Source: Syntrophaceae bacterium
Lineage (GTDB): Bacteria > Desulfobacterota > Syntrophia > Syntrophales > Smithellaceae
Reading direction: 5' to 3'
Assembly: GCA_025355345.1 (NCBI GenBank)
Contig: JANXZU010000072.1
Span: forward strand, 1 to 34,583
Length of the DNA: 34,583 nucleotides
The translations under genes were made by a program, and so were the position numbers. The notes under the pieces were generated by a model. That model saw nothing but the letters and a program-made list of their open reading frames with translations. It made no database searches and was not told the DNA's origin. Below, piece by piece: positions 1-7,580 of the stretch; within the stretch, counting starts at the first letter, position 1, and the number at the start of each line of letters is the position of its first letter.

Positions 1-2
1 AG

Positions 3-242
3 GGAGAAAAGAAAACACCGGAAGAACTGGCTCAGATGATTTTCCTTCCCGGTTTTTCCACAGCCGAGGTTGTTACTGAAGTTTCCGGTCGGGGCGTTGG
101 TATGGATGCAGTAAGATGCTTCCTGAAGGACGAAGGCGGGAAACTGGAGATTCGTTTCCTCGATACGAATGAAAAAGCCGAATATCGTCCCTTTGAAGTA
201 GTCGTCAGCCTGCCGGAAAAATTTGCCCTGCAAGTTGATTGA
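3..242 (+). CDS. CheA-like histidine kinase, C-terminal fragment
   Basis: The reading frame is open from the window edge to a TGA at 240-242, so only the last 79 residues are visible. They contain the CheA ATP-binding signature: PGFSTAEVVTEVSGRGVGMD holds the F box and the second glycine box of the HATPase_c domain. Canonical CheA continues after this domain into a CheW-like SH3 domain that docks on the receptor array. Here the protein stops about 45 residues after the glycine box, so that domain is absent. The family role is autophosphorylation and phosphotransfer to CheY-type receivers, and a CheY lies downstream at 2618. Because the N-terminus is missing, HPt and receiver domains cannot be assessed. 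The MCP-like gene follows after 74 bases on the same strand. Confidence 0.85.
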   Translation, partial: GEKKTPEELAQMIFLPGFSTAEVVTEVSGRGVGMDAVRCFLKDEGGKLEIRFLDTNEKAEYRPFEVVVSLPEKFALQVD

Positions 243-316
243 TGATATAAAGTGACCGTGTAAAAGAGCGCAGTAAGGAAAACCATGACTTACAAAATCG
301 ACAGATTACTCATAAG

Positions 317-1039
317 GTGCGGGATGTAAATACGATGATATCTTCTATCATGTTTTTTTTAATGGGGCTTTTGTTAGGCTGTTTGAGTACGGGCCTGATT
401 ATGATTAATGTTAATAAAAAGAAACTTAGTCAGATTAATGAAATACAAATTGAAAAGCACGAACAGGCAGAGCAAACAGAACGGGAATTACTGGAAACGA
501 CAGTTGGCCAGCTTCAATTAACTGAACAGCAGGAGGAACACGAACAGATCCTCAGGCAGGTGCATGAAAAAAATGAAGAGCTCAAGACAATGGTTTCTGG
601 GGATTACACAAAGATGGCCACTGGAATTAACGAGCTTCATGGATTGATTAAAATATTCGAGCGCTGGCACACGGAAATGAATGTGTTACTGGTACATAAC
701 ATGGAAATGCACAAGAGAAACAAAGAATTTTTTTCTATTGTGCAACATGTGATTATAGTCGCCCTCAACGCATCCATCGAAGCTGCCAGGGTTGGGGAAC
801 ATGGCAGGGCTTTTGCCGTTGTGGCTGATGAAATTCGCAGTCTGGCTACGCGTCTGGCGAAATTTTCTGAACAATACAGGGATAACCTTTTTAAAAATGA
901 TCTTATCACGACCACTACTTTTCAAGACATGCAGGCAGGCGGGAAAATGATAACTGCCGCGGTGGTTGGTCTTGAATTGTTGAATAATAAAATTAAAGAG
1001 AAACTGGCTGCCGACATTGTTGAATACGATGATAAGTGA
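317..1039 (+). CDS. Small membrane-anchored MCP-like signalling protein
   Basis: 240 residues if the GTG at 317 is used; an ATG at 335 is an alternative, and neither has a convincing ribosome site. Residues about 7-30 form one hydrophobic transmembrane segment. A charged Glu/Gln-rich coiled coil follows (about 35-100). The MCP hairpin tip lies at about 144-178, with the recognisable [20 protein letters not shown] and VADEIRSLA. In the family this tip binds CheA and CheW. There is no periplasmic sensor domain and only a short second helix, so the protein is far smaller than normal receptors (about 500 residues or more). It lies between a CheA-like gene and CheX-like genes. It probably acts as a scaffold or a stripped-down receptor for this local kinase; that role is inferred. 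Confidence 0.75.
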   Translation: MRDVNTMISSIMFFLMGLLLGCLSTGLIMINVNKKKLSQINEIQIEKHEQAEQTERELLETTVGQLQLTEQQEEHEQILRQVHEKNEELKTMVSGDYTKMATGINELHGLIKIFERWHTEMNVLLVHNMEMHKRNKEFFSIVQHVIIVALNASIEAARVGEHGRAFAVVADEIRSLATRLAKFSEQYRDNLFKNDLITTTTFQDMQAGGKMITAAVVGLELLNNKIKEKLAADIVEYDDK

Positions 1040-1583
1040 ACGAGCAAAAGACGGGTTTAACCACCTCTTGCAGGAATCATTAAGAAAGAATCTGGTCACA
1101 TCGTCGGAAGATGTTTGTGAAATTGAAACTATTACCGACGTGAGTGAAATGAAAGAGAAGGAAATTGTTGTGATGAGCATTTCATCCTACCTTTTTCGAA
1201 TTATCACTTTTTTCTATTTTACCCTGAATGATGCTACGAAAGGTCAATTTGCTAAGATCATTAAAGTCCAGGTAGCAGATATTGACGAAAGTGCCTTTCA
1301 TGATGCCATCGGTGAATTTGGAAATATGTATTGCGGTTCATTGAACAGAGATGTTGGCAGGTATTTTCCCTATGTGGGATTGTCAACACCTAATATTCTG
1401 GAAAAGAATTGTGCAGCCTATATAACTGCTCTGGATTGCGGTTATGTTGAGCATTATAGAGTTACCGTCAACAGATCGGCAGAGTTTCACGCCAGTTTAT
1501 GCATCTGTGATTATGCAGATCTTGATTTTGTTGTGGAAAAGGATGCAGAAGGTGTAAACGATGGTGAGTTGGAGATGTTTTAA
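1029..1583 (+). CDS. CheX/CheC-like phosphatase-family protein with GELEMF tail
   Basis: 184 residues from the ATG at 1029, which overlaps the end of the preceding gene by 11 bases (ATGATAAGTGA) and suggests translational coupling. A TTG at 1017 is the other in-frame choice. Residues 96-99 read EFGN inside [12 protein letters not shown]. This matches the E-x2-N motif used by CheC, CheX and FliY to remove phosphate from CheY-P. The N-terminal third is not recognisable. The protein ends in GELEMF, exactly as the next gene does. With a CheY two genes on, a role as phosphatase or adaptor for that CheY is the simplest reading. Family membership rests on the motif and context only. Confidence 0.65.
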   Translation: MISERAKDGFNHLLQESLRKNLVTSSEDVCEIETITDVSEMKEKEIVVMSISSYLFRIITFFYFTLNDATKGQFAKIIKVQVADIDESAFHDAIGEFGNMYCGSLNRDVGRYFPYVGLSTPNILEKNCAAYITALDCGYVEHYRVTVNRSAEFHASLCICDYADLDFVVEKDAEGVNDGELEMF

Positions 1584-1612
1584 TAATACAATAAAAATTG
1601 AAGAGGGATATT

Positions 1613-2590
1613 ATGAATGATAATGCACGTTTGGTGAGCAAGGTCCTCGTTCTGGACAGCAACAAAGAATATTTTGATCGAATCAAATCTTTTTGTGACA
1701 ATAATAATCTTGTCGGGTTAAAGGCACTGGAAGACAATGTGATGGTTATTCTGAAATCCAATGTAGATTTGGGCGCCATCCTACTGTCGGAAAATTACAG
1801 GGGAGATGTCTGCGGCGGAATTGCCCTGGCGCGGGAGATTCGTGATATTCGGCCGGAATTACCCATTTTCCTGCGCAGAGAGCACGATGAAAGTTTAGCC
1901 GATCTTCCGGAAAAGGAACAAAAGATGTTTTGTGCTGCATACACGATCAATAACATATCCAATTTGAAAGCCGTATTCGATAAATCTATTTTCAGTCTCG
2001 TTTATCCCAATGTGCTGGTTAGAGGTATTACGGAAATCACCTTAAGTGCATTGAAAAGTCAATTTAAGGATGTTGAAGTTAGTACAGAGTCCCCTCCATA
2101 TATTGTCAGAGATCGCATTATATACGGGGAAGTCTTCAGCCTGATTCCTCTGGAAAGCAGCTGGTGCAGGGGATATATGATGCTCCAGACAGAAGAGGAT
2201 AGCATGCTTGATATGGTCAAAATGGAAAAAACACATATGAAGGTTGATGGCGCAAACTTCAGGCATCTTGATCATGTTATTGGTGAAGTCACGAACCTGA
2301 TTTGGGGTTCTTTCAAGAACAGATTTATTTCCGATGTTGAGAAATATGATCATTTTAATACGCAGGTGCCGATTCTTGTCAACCATAAACATAAATACAT
2401 CTCATTTGGTTCTGAAGATCCACAGCTCTGTTTCAAATACAAATTAACGGATACGCAGGATTCAAGTAAAAGTCCTCTTATTGTATATCAACGGTTCATT
2501 TTCAATTTGAACTGGTCTCCCAGTGATTTCAAGGAAATTCAGGCATCGGTTGAAGAATTGGTTGAATCAGGTGAGTTGGAAATGTTTTAA
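1613..2590 (+). CDS. Degenerate receiver fused to CheX-like domain, GELEMF tail
   Basis: 325 residues. The ATG at 1613 is preceded by AGAGGGA with suitable spacing, so it is preferred to an in-frame TTG at 1598. Residues about 9-125 look like a receiver fold: VLVLDSN opens it, but the strand that should carry the phosphoacceptor Asp reads AILLSENY, with Ser59-Glu60 in place of Asp. This is probably a pseudo-receiver. Residues about 140-310 form a CheX-like domain with the E-x2-N motif at Glu225-Asn228 (GEVTNLIWG). The C-terminus is GELEMF, shared with the upstream gene. A CheY follows after 27 bases. The inferred role is a phosphatase or adaptor acting on CheY-P, with the N-terminal domain used for binding. 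Confidence 0.65.
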   Translation: MNDNARLVSKVLVLDSNKEYFDRIKSFCDNNNLVGLKALEDNVMVILKSNVDLGAILLSENYRGDVCGGIALAREIRDIRPELPIFLRREHDESLADLPEKEQKMFCAAYTINNISNLKAVFDKSIFSLVYPNVLVRGITEITLSALKSQFKDVEVSTESPPYIVRDRIIYGEVFSLIPLESSWCRGYMMLQTEEDSMLDMVKMEKTHMKVDGANFRHLDHVIGEVTNLIWGSFKNRFISDVEKYDHFNTQVPILVNHKHKYISFGSEDPQLCFKYKLTDTQDSSKSPLIVYQRFIFNLNWSPSDFKEIQASVEELVESGELEMF

Positions 2591-2617
2591 ATATATTATC
2601 TTAGGAAGGAGATCGCC

Positions 2618-2986
2618 ATGGCGCAAATATTAATTGTAGATGACTCAAGTACGGTAAGAAATGAAGTAGGTGATTTTTTAAAAAGTAATGGACTGGATAT
2701 CGTAACGGCAGTCGATGGAAGGGACGGTTTGGATAAGTTGAAGGCCGATTCAAGCATAAAACTGGTGGTAAGTGATGTTAATATGCCGAATATGGATGGC
2801 CTGACGATGGCAGAAAAAATACGGAGTGAGCTGGGCAACAGCACTGTCAATATAATCATGCTCACCACTGAAAGTAGTCCCATTATGAAAGAACGCGGCA
2901 AGGCCGCCGGCATAAAAGGATGGATAGTCAAACCATTTAGTGGGGAGAGTGTTCTTGGTACCTTCAAAAAACTTGTCGGCGTTTGA
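2618..2986 (+). CDS. cheY: CheY-type single-domain response regulator
   Basis: 122 residues, the usual CheY length, with a strong ribosome site (AGGAAGGAG) before the ATG. All receiver residues are present: Asp8-Asp9 for Mg2+, phosphoacceptor Asp53 (VVSDVNMPNMDG), Thr83 in MLTTES, and Lys105-Pro106 in VKPF. It has no output domain. It should accept phosphate from the CheA-like kinase encoded at the start of the window and be dephosphorylated by one or both CheX-like proteins just upstream. Whether it acts on the flagellar motor or another target cannot be told. It is the last gene of the run; 97 bases separate it from the converging nrdD-like gene. Confidence 0.93.
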   Translation: MAQILIVDDSSTVRNEVGDFLKSNGLDIVTAVDGRDGLDKLKADSSIKLVVSDVNMPNMDGLTMAEKIRSELGNSTVNIIMLTTESSPIMKERGKAAGIKGWIVKPFSGESVLGTFKKLVGV

Positions 2987-3083
2987 TCTTGTTTAGGTAC
3001 TGGCGAGTAATTTGCAGTTGGTGCTGGAGTGCAGAAGAATCACTGTTGTAAGTCAAGAATGAAACTGACTTTAAATTGTGATT

Positions 3084-5159
3084 TTACACTCCGGCAATTA
3101 CCTGTCTGTTTTTAAGCTCGGCAAGTTTGCCTTTGTTCCAACTGGAAATTTTGCTGAAGTATTTGGTAAGGCGAGCGATACCTTCGACATCCGGTGAACC
3201 GCAGTAAATACATATTTCAGCAAGACCCGGCGCAGTCTTGCCGCAAGAGGCACAGGAAGTGAATTCCGGAGAAAAGCCAATCTGTCGGTTTACAGATTTA
3301 TAAAAGACATCGTGAACAAATTTACTTAGGACAACTTTCCCGGGATTTGTGCCGCCGAGTTGCAGATGGGTAATTACTTCTCCTTCCAGATATTGGTGAA
3401 AGAGACCCTCGGTAATTACTCTTTGCATCGGTTCAACATCCACAGAAACATTCAAATGCGTCGAATTTGTATAATATGTAGCTCCTTCGGCGATATCGCC
3501 TTTTACATAACGGCCGGCTGCAGGTGAATAATATTTTAAATCCAGCCTGGCAAAACGATAGGCAGTAGTTTCCGCCGGGGACTGTTCCAGAAAAAATTTA
3601 ATCCCCAGTTCTTTTCCCATGCGTTCAACTTCATTGTGCAGAAATTCTATTATTTTCAAACCAAACTCCATAGCAGCAGGTGTTTGATGCAACTGGTTTC
3701 CCTGATGAATCTGCGCAAGTTCATTTAAACCGACAAGACCGAGAATATAGTAAGCGCGGTTCATTCTTAAGAATGGGAACCCGTCATTGTTCATGGCCAG
3801 TACCGCCAGTGGCCCATGCTCTGCATAAGAAAGCAGCTTTTCAATAAAGTCTTTTTTCTGGATGTGAGCTTTTATTGCAGTAGCGGTAATATCTTTCAAC
3901 AAACTAAACAGTTTTTCCTCATCACCACTGGCCTTATAGCCTAGGCGAGGTAAATTCAGGGTTACGCTTTGAATGGCTGCAGAGCGTATTAACCATGGTT
4001 TATCAATCTCTGCGTTTGCTGCGTCATTCTGCCGAAAAGCGGCGTTACCGCAAGCAAATGATTGTGCGTACTCACCTCTGTCAAAAACAAAACAGACATT
4101 TCCTTTGCAACCGGCTACGTCACAGGCATGCTGTAAAAAATCATCAACACCTTCAGCCTTCCAGAATTCTTCTGTTATGTGCAGAAGCGGTCGCGGCAGG
4201 ATAAAAGGTTTGCCGGTTGCATCACCTTTTTTAAATACATCCAGGATAGCCCGGGCAAAGCGCCTGGTATCATGCGCGTAATCACCATAAGTTTTTCCTG
4301 TAGGTTTGCCTCCTTGCCCAATTGCGGAAAGCCCAGCCCAGTGAGAAGGTATTTCATAATACAGATGAATATCGGTATAGAGAGCCTGTCCTCCGCGCGT
4401 AGCCGAAAGTTGGGAGAATTCATAGATGAGCATTTGCGCAAATTGTCGCACATCATTATCGGTCATAGAACCAAGATAAGGCGCAAATGAAATATTTAGA
4501 GCATCCCAGCTGATGGTACCGGTGAAATGCCCCTGTAGAATGGCGCTGAAACGAACCATGTGCGCCAAAAGAACTTCGGCATGTTTGGCGGGCTTGGCGG
4601 AATTCATCGCCTGCGGCAGATTCAATCCGTTAATCTTCAGATATTCCAGTGATTGGCAACAGCTGTACGGACGGTCGATATAACCCAACCCGTGAATATG
4701 AATGTCACCGGCGACATGCGCCTCACCGACATCGGCAGAAAATACATCAAGCAGAGAAAATTCTCTTTTGATACCTTCAGCAAAGAGCAGATTGGTCCCC
4801 TCGGGTGAATGAGGTGTGTTGGCGTTTTCCTTGTTCTGGTGCAGAATCAATTGCCGTACATCATATAGGGGAAATCCCAAACGTCCATGCAGTCTTCTTT
4901 CCTTTTCCAGACCTCTTTCGATCAGTCTGGCATTAACCAGTTCACGAACCAGCGCTGTGGTTAAAAGACCTATCCCCGAAGATACAATCTGCTTTTCCAC
5001 TTCCTTAGATATTTGTGTCGCAAGCTGTTCATCAATACCGGCTTCACGCGTCAGAGCATCTACAATGCGCTGGCGGTTCCACGGGGCAATTTCCTCCGCT
5101 GAAGTACGGATGAAGAGAGTCAAATCTGTCGTTTCGGAATTATCAAACATATCAAACAT
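3084..5159 (-). CDS. nrdD: Anaerobic ribonucleoside-triphosphate reductase (class III) homologue, atypical glycyl-radical site
   Basis: 691 residues, normal for NrdD. An N-terminal ATP-cone (about 13-100, LFIRTSAEEIAPWNRQRIVD) provides allosteric control in the family. The barrel follows with CysCys167-168 (PYSCCQSLEY), SFACGNAAFRQ and the conserved SVTLNLPRLGYK. The C-terminal zinc site has four Cys at 636, 639, 650 and 653. The family reduces NTPs to dNTPs without oxygen using a glycyl radical made by the radical SAM enzyme NrdG. In relatives the radical Gly sits in a TGY-type motif before a WN-GK-EL segment. Here residues 665-667 are TKY, codon AAA at 3164-3162, while the flanking WNKGKLAELKNR is intact. 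No nrdG is in view. The start overlaps the upstream HD gene by 8 bases. Confidence 0.88.
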   Translation of the reverse strand: MFDMFDNSETTDLTLFIRTSAEEIAPWNRQRIVDALTREAGIDEQLATQISKEVEKQIVSSGIGLLTTALVRELVNARLIERGLEKERRLHGRLGFPLYDVRQLILHQNKENANTPHSPEGTNLLFAEGIKREFSLLDVFSADVGEAHVAGDIHIHGLGYIDRPYSCCQSLEYLKINGLNLPQAMNSAKPAKHAEVLLAHMVRFSAILQGHFTGTISWDALNISFAPYLGSMTDNDVRQFAQMLIYEFSQLSATRGGQALYTDIHLYYEIPSHWAGLSAIGQGGKPTGKTYGDYAHDTRRFARAILDVFKKGDATGKPFILPRPLLHITEEFWKAEGVDDFLQHACDVAGCKGNVCFVFDRGEYAQSFACGNAAFRQNDAANAEIDKPWLIRSAAIQSVTLNLPRLGYKASGDEEKLFSLLKDITATAIKAHIQKKDFIEKLLSYAEHGPLAVLAMNNDGFPFLRMNRAYYILGLVGLNELAQIHQGNQLHQTPAAMEFGLKIIEFLHNEVERMGKELGIKFFLEQSPAETTAYRFARLDLKYYSPAAGRYVKGDIAEGATYYTNSTHLNVSVDVEPMQRVITEGLFHQYLEGEVITHLQLGGTNPGKVVLSKFVHDVFYKSVNRQIGFSPEFTSCASCGKTAPGLAEICIYCGSPDVEGIARLTKYFSKISSWNKGKLAELKNRQVIAGV

Positions 5160-6522
5160 TTGTTGGTGTTGACGCTTCAGTATTGCTCAATGCTTTTTCC
5201 GCCGCCACAGAAAGTTCTTCGTCATGGTCGTGATTAAGCGCAAAAACCCTGAAATGCATGACTCTTGCGGGTATAAAGCGATAAATATCCAAGAGCGGTT
5301 CCGGCGATGTTATGCCGGTTGTCGGATTGAAAATATTAATTCTCTTACCGGGGACTGCCATCGGATTGAGCGGACGAGGATCCTGGGTTGCCAGATCCAC
5401 CTTGAAAGAAATGTCTCTCAATTTAGCGGGTAGCCTTTCTTTTATTTTTTCTTCATAATCTCTTGCGCTGACAAAACCGGTACCTCGATGTACTTGATCG
5501 ATGGATATTTCAGTGGAAAAGGACATCTTCCACTTTACTTCCCGTGCATAAATTCTTTCCCATTCATTGGCGAGCTTGCGCTTTTTAGCATCTTCTAGCG
5601 TAAGCCAACCCTTAACTTCATTGAATAATGACCATTCATCACAATTCATATAGGTATCTAAATTCGTCGATGGATTATCCGGGCAAATAAGTTTCATTGT
5701 TTCGTGAAATATCTCCTGCAAGTGCAAATCCAGAGCGCGAGTCGTCCGGTGAAAATATACATTGCTGTATAAATTAAGGCGGGCATTGAGAAAGCGTCTA
5801 AGCGCCGATATGCCTGACTGGTGCAACGTCAGACCTTCTTTGGTAAAAAAAGTGTAATATCGAAGACGGGGAATATCGACCATGTCCAGAGAAAAACCAG
5901 TCATGTAGGCATCGCGCTGAACATAATCGAGATTATCTACAGTATAAATACCGGAAAATAACTGCCGAAGTAATTGCAACCAACGCGGCTGAAGACTTTC
6001 TTCGGAAGCCGCAGGCATGAGAATTAAATAGGCAATCTGATTGGGGTCAATTTTCTCACCTCGGGCAAAAGCACCGGAAGGACTACGCCGGATGCAGGAA
6101 ATGTCAGCGCCCAGCTTTTTGACAATAATCTGCTTTCCCATAATTTCATGAGTTAATTTCCAATCACTCAAAAAGTGCTGATCAAAGAAATGTCCGTAAG
6201 GACCATGTCCGACATCATGCAGTAATCCGGAAAGACGCATTAATTCCTCCACATAATTAGCGGAAGGAACGTCTTTACAGACATCATAAAGACTTGCGTA
6301 AATATGTCTGGCAAACTCACCGGCAACATGCATTGTGCCTAGAGAATGCTGAAAGCGTGAATGTTCCGCCGCCGGATAGACCCAACGGGCACTCTGCAGC
6401 TGATAAATCCTTCGAAGCCTTTGTACCCAGACGGAATCAATCAGGTCTTTTTCTGTTTTTTCATCACCTCTACCATCTTCCGGGACTGTAAACGACAAAT
6501 ACTGGTGGATCGGATCAGCCAT
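5152..6522 (-). CDS. HD-domain phosphohydrolase (dNTPase/SAMHD1-like, COG1078 type)
   Basis: 456 residues from the ATG at 6522, which has CAGGGA about ten bases upstream and gives the family-like N-terminus MADPIHQYLSF. An in-frame ATG at 6573 and TTG at 6609 would lengthen it but lack a ribosome site. HD residues are visible: His59 (SRFQHSLGT), His102-Asp103 (LLHDVGHGPYGH) and the later NLDYVQRDAYMTG carrying a metal-ligand Asp. The family removes triphosphate from dNTPs or acts on related nucleotides; the exact substrate cannot be read here. It overlaps the nrdD-like gene by 8 bases, so an enzyme of the dNTP-degrading type is co-translated with one of the dNTP-making type. That context supports a role in balancing the dNTP pool. 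Confidence 0.82.
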   Translation of the reverse strand: MADPIHQYLSFTVPEDGRGDEKTEKDLIDSVWVQRLRRIYQLQSARWVYPAAEHSRFQHSLGTMHVAGEFARHIYASLYDVCKDVPSANYVEELMRLSGLLHDVGHGPYGHFFDQHFLSDWKLTHEIMGKQIIVKKLGADISCIRRSPSGAFARGEKIDPNQIAYLILMPAASEESLQPRWLQLLRQLFSGIYTVDNLDYVQRDAYMTGFSLDMVDIPRLRYYTFFTKEGLTLHQSGISALRRFLNARLNLYSNVYFHRTTRALDLHLQEIFHETMKLICPDNPSTNLDTYMNCDEWSLFNEVKGWLTLEDAKKRKLANEWERIYAREVKWKMSFSTEISIDQVHRGTGFVSARDYEEKIKERLPAKLRDISFKVDLATQDPRPLNPMAVPGKRINIFNPTTGITSPEPLLDIYRFIPARVMHFRVFALNHDHDEELSVAAEKALSNTEASTPTNV

Positions 6523-6639
6523 CAAGGCTAATCCCTGATAAATATTATGATGTGATGCAACAGTTTTTTTCATAGTTGTTTGTTTATAGTATTTAGACAG
6601 AAAGATCAATTTTAATCATTGCTTCATAACCACACCAAC

Positions 6640-7407
6640 TTATTTAGGCGGCATGCGAAGAGCCCCATCCAGCCTTATACAACATCCGTTGAACATTGTA
6701 TTTTCGATAATATGAATAACCAGACTGGCAAATTCAGCAGGCTTACCTAAACGGCGTGGGAATGGAATGGTCTTGACCATTTCTTCTTTTACAGCAGGCG
6801 GCAGACCGGCCATCAGCGGTGTTTCAAAAAGCCCGGGGGCGATTGTGGCTACTCGAATTCCATAATCAGCGCATTCTCTGGCAATGGGCAGCGTCATGCT
6901 GACGATGCCGCCTTTGGAAGCGCAGTAAGCCGCCTGACCAATCTGGCCGTCAAAAGCGGCAATTGATGCAGTATTGACGATTACACCCTTTTCGCCTTCT
7001 GTATTAGGTGTGTTATTAATCATTTGCTCAACCGCCAATCTGATCACATTGAGCGTGCCCACAAGATTAACCTGCAAGACTTTGTTGAATGATTCCAGCG
7101 ACAGAGGACCTTTCTTGCCCAGAATCTTTCCCGGATTAGCTATTCCCGCACAATTGACAGCAACATTAATTTTCCCGAAAGTATCAATAATTATTTTTAA
7201 CGCCTGACGAATATCAGCTTCACTGGTTATATCGGCATTAACAAAGATTGCATCCGCCCCAATACTACCGGCAAGTTTCTCGCCTTTGCCCGAATCCATA
7301 TCTACAATAGCTACCTTCGCGCCTTTTTTTACCAGTTCAATGACTGTGGCCTCTCCCAAACCAGAAGCACCGCCGGTAACTAAAGCAACAACATCATTAT
7401 TATCCAT
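6640..7407 (-). CDS. Short-chain dehydrogenase, 3-hydroxyacyl-CoA dehydrogenase type 2-like
   Basis: 255 residues. The ATG at 7407 is chosen because AAGGATGGG lies just upstream; the frame stays open further up, but only across a repeat-like intergenic stretch. The NAD-binding motif is TGGASGLG (11-18) and the adenine-ring strand ends VAIVDMD, where the acidic residue favours NAD over NADP. The catalytic tetrad is Asn114, Ser148, Tyr161 and Lys165 (AAYCASKGG). The overall pattern, including the C-terminal IENTMFNGCCIRLDGALRM, is that of HSD17B10-type enzymes, which oxidise 3-hydroxyacyl-CoA in beta-oxidation. It could serve fatty-acid degradation, or the adjacent lipid genes, but it is separated from them by a hairpin region and the flavoprotein gene. 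Confidence 0.85.
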   Translation of the reverse strand: MDNNDVVALVTGGASGLGEATVIELVKKGAKVAIVDMDSGKGEKLAGSIGADAIFVNADITSEADIRQALKIIIDTFGKINVAVNCAGIANPGKILGKKGPLSLESFNKVLQVNLVGTLNVIRLAVEQMINNTPNTEGEKGVIVNTASIAAFDGQIGQAAYCASKGGIVSMTLPIARECADYGIRVATIAPGLFETPLMAGLPPAVKEEMVKTIPFPRRLGKPAEFASLVIHIIENTMFNGCCIRLDGALRMPPK

Positions 7408-7429
7408 ATCACCCATCCTTAGTTTTATT

Positions 7430-7580
7430 GTTGAAACTCCAATTCCAAAAGCGCAGTAACCTAAATAACCTGAAGGTTGCCGTGGGGTCATCTGCGACGT
7501 AACGGAATTGGTTAGTTGAACAATCCCGCGAAGCGGAGGGAATAAACCCCAAAGCATGCTCTGGGGTTTATTCCCGTGGA
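7430..7580. repeat. Intergenic repeat region with long perfect inverted repeat
   Basis: A 13-bp perfect inverted repeat lies at 7538-7550 (GGGAATAAACCCC) and 7563-7575, with a 12-base loop that itself contains the palindrome AGCATGCT. To its left, 7504-7526 reads GAATTGGTTAGTTGAACAATCC, a motif shared in near-identical form with the gaps at 9161-9185 (reverse strand) and 23427-23449. The right arm contains the stop codon of the flavoprotein gene (TAA, 7568-7570). There is no T-run after the stem on either strand, so it is not a standard intrinsic terminator. It is best seen as one copy of a dispersed palindromic element that may also act as an mRNA 3'-end stabiliser. Confidence 0.6.

Noticed and set aside
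3162..3164. Sequencing error as the cause of Lys666 in the NrdD-like protein
   Set aside because: Gly to AAA requires at least two base changes in one codon, and flanking codons encode the expected family residues in the same frame.
6523..6640. NrdR box upstream of the HD/nrdD-like pair
   Set aside because: No ACAC...TGTGT-type NrdR consensus or tandem pair was found in this gap.
6640..7557. Longer start for the short-chain dehydrogenase, reaching 7557
   Set aside because: The added 50 codons run through repeat-type intergenic sequence without a ribosome site, while AAGGATGGG precedes the ATG at 7407.
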